Below are positions 37,036 through 39,223 of a stretch of 39,223 nucleotides of DNA, one piece after another. Position 1 is the first letter of the stretch. Every line of letters begins with the position of its first letter. The stretch covers positions 1 through 39,223 of the forward strand of contig JAICYZ010000009.1 in NCBI GenBank assembly GCA_025933935.1, in the 5' to 3' direction. A program made the translations under genes and the position numbers. The notes beneath the pieces were generated by a model, which was not told where the DNA came from, did no database searches, and saw only the letters and a program-made list of their open reading frames with translations. The DNA comes from Chitinophagaceae bacterium. GTDB lineage: Bacteria > Bacteroidota > Bacteroidia > Chitinophagales > Chitinophagaceae.

Positions 37036-38889
37036 ATGAAACACTTAAAGTCTCTCAATAAATATTTTTGGAAATATAAATGGTTGTTTTTTCTTGGGAT
37101 GGTATTTATTGTCCTTTCCAATTATTTCAGAATACTGTCTCCGCAGGTTACCAAATATGTTTTAAATACAGTTGAGGTCAGCCTAAACCAGGGTAAGCCA
37201 CATACGGTTTCAAAAGCCGCCACACACTATGATCCGTTGGTAACCGTTTTTTTAAACCAGTTGCAGACCGATAATGCCTCTTACAAAACAAAAATTCTCT
37301 ACTCGGGAATTGTTCTTCTTGTCCTTGCGCTTATCAGCGGTGCTTTTATGTTCCTGATGCGCCAAACCATCATTGTGATGAGCCGGCATATTGAGTATGA
37401 GCAAAAGAATGAGATCTTTAAACATTACCAGCAATTAGACACGCAGTTTTACAAAACACACAATACCGGCGACCTGATGAGCCGTATTTCTGAAGATGTA
37501 AGCCGTGTAAGAATGTATGTAGGTCCTGCCATAATGTATTTAATCAATCTTGCGGCAACAATTGGCTTTTCCGTTACTTATATGCTGAACGAAAATAAAG
37601 AACTGACTTTATATGTGCTTGCGCCTTTACCAATATTGGCGTTCACCATTTATTATGTAAATACAATCATCAACCGGAAAGCAGATAAAATTCAGGCTTT
37701 GCTTTCAGATCTTACAACCAATGCACAGGAATCCTATTCAGGAATCCGGGTGATAAAGTCTTTTGTGCAGGAAAAAGCGATGCTTGGCTTTTTTGATAAA
37801 AACAGTGAAGATTACCGGACTCATTCTATTTCACTCGCAAAAACCGAAGCCATTTATTTTCCTTCGATGGGACTGATGATTGGACTTAGCACTTTATTAA
37901 CGATCATGATCGGCGGTATTTACGTGATCAATGGCAGCATCAGCGTCGGAGTTATTGGTGAATTTATCATGTATGTGTTGCTACTCACTTTTCCTGTAAG
38001 CGCCATCGGGTGGACTGCAAGCATGATACAACGAGCCGCAACGTCACAAAGGCGCATCAATGAATTTTTGCATACAAAACCAACAATAAGGAATGAAAAA
38101 AATGCCAAAGAAATTCATCTAAAAGGAAATATCAAATTTCAGAATGTTGATTTTGTTTATCCGCATACCGGAATTCATGCCATTAAAAACTTTTCATTAA
38201 ATATTCACAAGGGAGAAAAAGTAGCGATCATTGGTAAAACAGGTTCTGGAAAATCTACGATTGCTCAGCTAATGTTGAGAATGTATGATCCGCAGAAAGG
38301 AAATATTTTTTATGATGATATCAACATTAAGGAAATTGATTTAAAAACTTTGCGTTCGCAAATCAGTTATGTGCCGCAGGATGTCTTTCTATTCAGTGAT
38401 TCCGTTAAAAATAATATTGGATTTGCATTGAAAAAACCTGAAAAAGAAAGAGTACTGACGGCAGCAAAAAATGCAGTAGTAGATATGGAGATTGAATCGT
38501 TTCCCGAAAGGTATGAAACGCTGATAGGGGAGCGCGGTGTTACGCTTAGTGGCGGACAAAAGCAAAGAATTTCGATTGCCCGCGCATTGATCAAAGATCA
38601 TGAAATCACCGTTTTTGATGATTGTCTCAGCGCTGTTGATGCAAAAACAGAAAATGAAATAATTGCACATTTGTATGAATATCTACAGAAGAAAACAGCC
38701 GTAATTATTACACACCGTATTTTTTCTTTATTTAGTTTTGATAAAATTATCTTGCTCGAAGATGGCGCCATTGCTGAAGAAGGAACTCATCAGTCACTCC
38801 TTGAAAAAAACGGGTTGTATGCAGAAATGTACCGGCACCAGCAGGAACAGGAGCGGCATGGCCGAAGTGTGAGTGAGATGGAGTTGTAA
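37036..38889 (+). CDS. ABC transporter, fused TM and ATPase domains (MsbA-like exporter)
   Basis: Six-TM N-terminal region; GKTGSGKSTIAQLMLRMYDP, LSGGQKQRISIARALI, ITVFDDCLSAVD, IITHRIFSL. Confidence 0.95.
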   Translation: MKHLKSLNKYFWKYKWLFFLGMVFIVLSNYFRILSPQVTKYVLNTVEVSLNQGKPHTVSKAATHYDPLVTVFLNQLQTDNASYKTKILYSGIVLLVLALISGAFMFLMRQTIIVMSRHIEYEQKNEIFKHYQQLDTQFYKTHNTGDLMSRISEDVSRVRMYVGPAIMYLINLAATIGFSVTYMLNENKELTLYVLAPLPILAFTIYYVNTIINRKADKIQALLSDLTTNAQESYSGIRVIKSFVQEKAMLGFFDKNSEDYRTHSISLAKTEAIYFPSMGLMIGLSTLLTIMIGGIYVINGSISVGVIGEFIMYVLLLTFPVSAIGWTASMIQRAATSQRRINEFLHTKPTIRNEKNAKEIHLKGNIKFQNVDFVYPHTGIHAIKNFSLNIHKGEKVAIIGKTGSGKSTIAQLMLRMYDPQKGNIFYDDINIKEIDLKTLRSQISYVPQDVFLFSDSVKNNIGFALKKPEKERVLTAAKNAVVDMEIESFPERYETLIGERGVTLSGGQKQRISIARALIKDHEITVFDDCLSAVDAKTENEIIAHLYEYLQKKTAVIITHRIFSLFSFDKIILLEDGAIAEEGTHQSLLEKNGLYAEMYRHQQEQERHGRSVSEMEL

Positions 38890-38949
38890 GCCTTACAGGC
38901 AACTAAGAAATTCGGATTAAAACTGAAAGGCACGAACAGGAGCAATTAT

Positions 38950-38979
38950 TTTGTCAATTGAAAAACAATTTTATCTTTG
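38950..38979 (+). promoter_or_regulatory. Candidate Bacteroidetes sigma-ABfr promoter
   Basis: TTTG (38950-38953) - 18 bp - TAtcTTTG (38972-38979) upstream of the DUF3276 gene. Confidence 0.6.
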
Positions 38980-39024
38980 CCTCTCCTAAAAAGTTATTTA
39001 CAAATCAATAAAAAACATTAAAAA

Positions 39025-39223
39025 GTGGCGTACGAAAATAATGACAAAAAGATGGAAAGTGTTTACAGTCAGCGTATCAGAGCAGGAAAGCGCCGGACTT
39101 ATTTCTTTGACGTAAGAGAAACACGTGGTAATGATTATTATTTAACCATCACTGAAAGCAGAAAAAAATTTAATGAAGATGGCTACGACCGGCATAAAAT
39201 TTTTCTGTACAAAGAAGATTTTA
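39025..39223 (+). CDS. Truncated PUR-alpha/DUF3276-family nucleic-acid-binding protein
   Basis: Manual translation from GTG at 39025 (or ATG at 39052): (M)AYENNDKKMESVYSQRIRAGKRTYFFDVRETRGNDYYLTITESRKKFNEDGYDRHKIFLYKEDF, open to the window edge. Confidence 0.85.
   Translation, partial: MAYENNDKKMESVYSQRIRAGKRRTYFFDVRETRGNDYYLTITESRKKFNEDGYDRHKIFLYKEDF

Noticed and set aside
1-39223. CRISPR arrays, tRNA/rRNA genes, transposases/integrases
   Set aside because: No regularly spaced repeats, no tRNA-like or rRNA segments and no mobile-element protein motifs were seen by eye; a tRNAscan/ISfinder run would be needed to be certain.

Overview
The window is about 39 kb of a Bacteroidetes genome, most like Chitinophagaceae: SusC/SusD pair, TAnnTTTG-type promoters, low GC, PUR-alpha/DUF3276 gene. 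I saw no tRNA, rRNA, CRISPR array or mobile element. The left half is mostly housekeeping or accessory single genes: TPR protein, DoxX, thioesterase, a PanD-like + ATP-grasp pair, CDF transporter, GH125, a divergent diacylglycerol kinase / App1 phosphatase pair, DUF922, mntR plus an Nramp-UspA fusion, and dnaK. The right half (about 17.6-36.7 kb) is a coherent catabolic island: SusD/SusC (-), a divergent ROK regulator (+), then nine same-strand genes. These encode an SMP-30-like lactonase, a sugar dehydrogenase-cytochrome c fusion, a CBM9-like protein, RidA, a SelA-like PLP enzyme, an EF_0837-type amidohydrolase fused to a YhcH/EbgC domain, an RraA-like aldolase, an ACS-family MFS transporter and a GH9 hydrolase. 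The main candidate for something new is that RidA, the SelA-like PLP enzyme, the amidohydrolase and RraA, whose relatives are normally cytoplasmic, all carry N-terminal Tat- or Sec-like signal sequences. That suggests a largely periplasmic oxidative/deaminating pathway for an amino-sugar acid, with glucosaminate or N-acetylglucosaminate as the working hypothesis. All family assignments come from reading motifs by eye; no searches were run.
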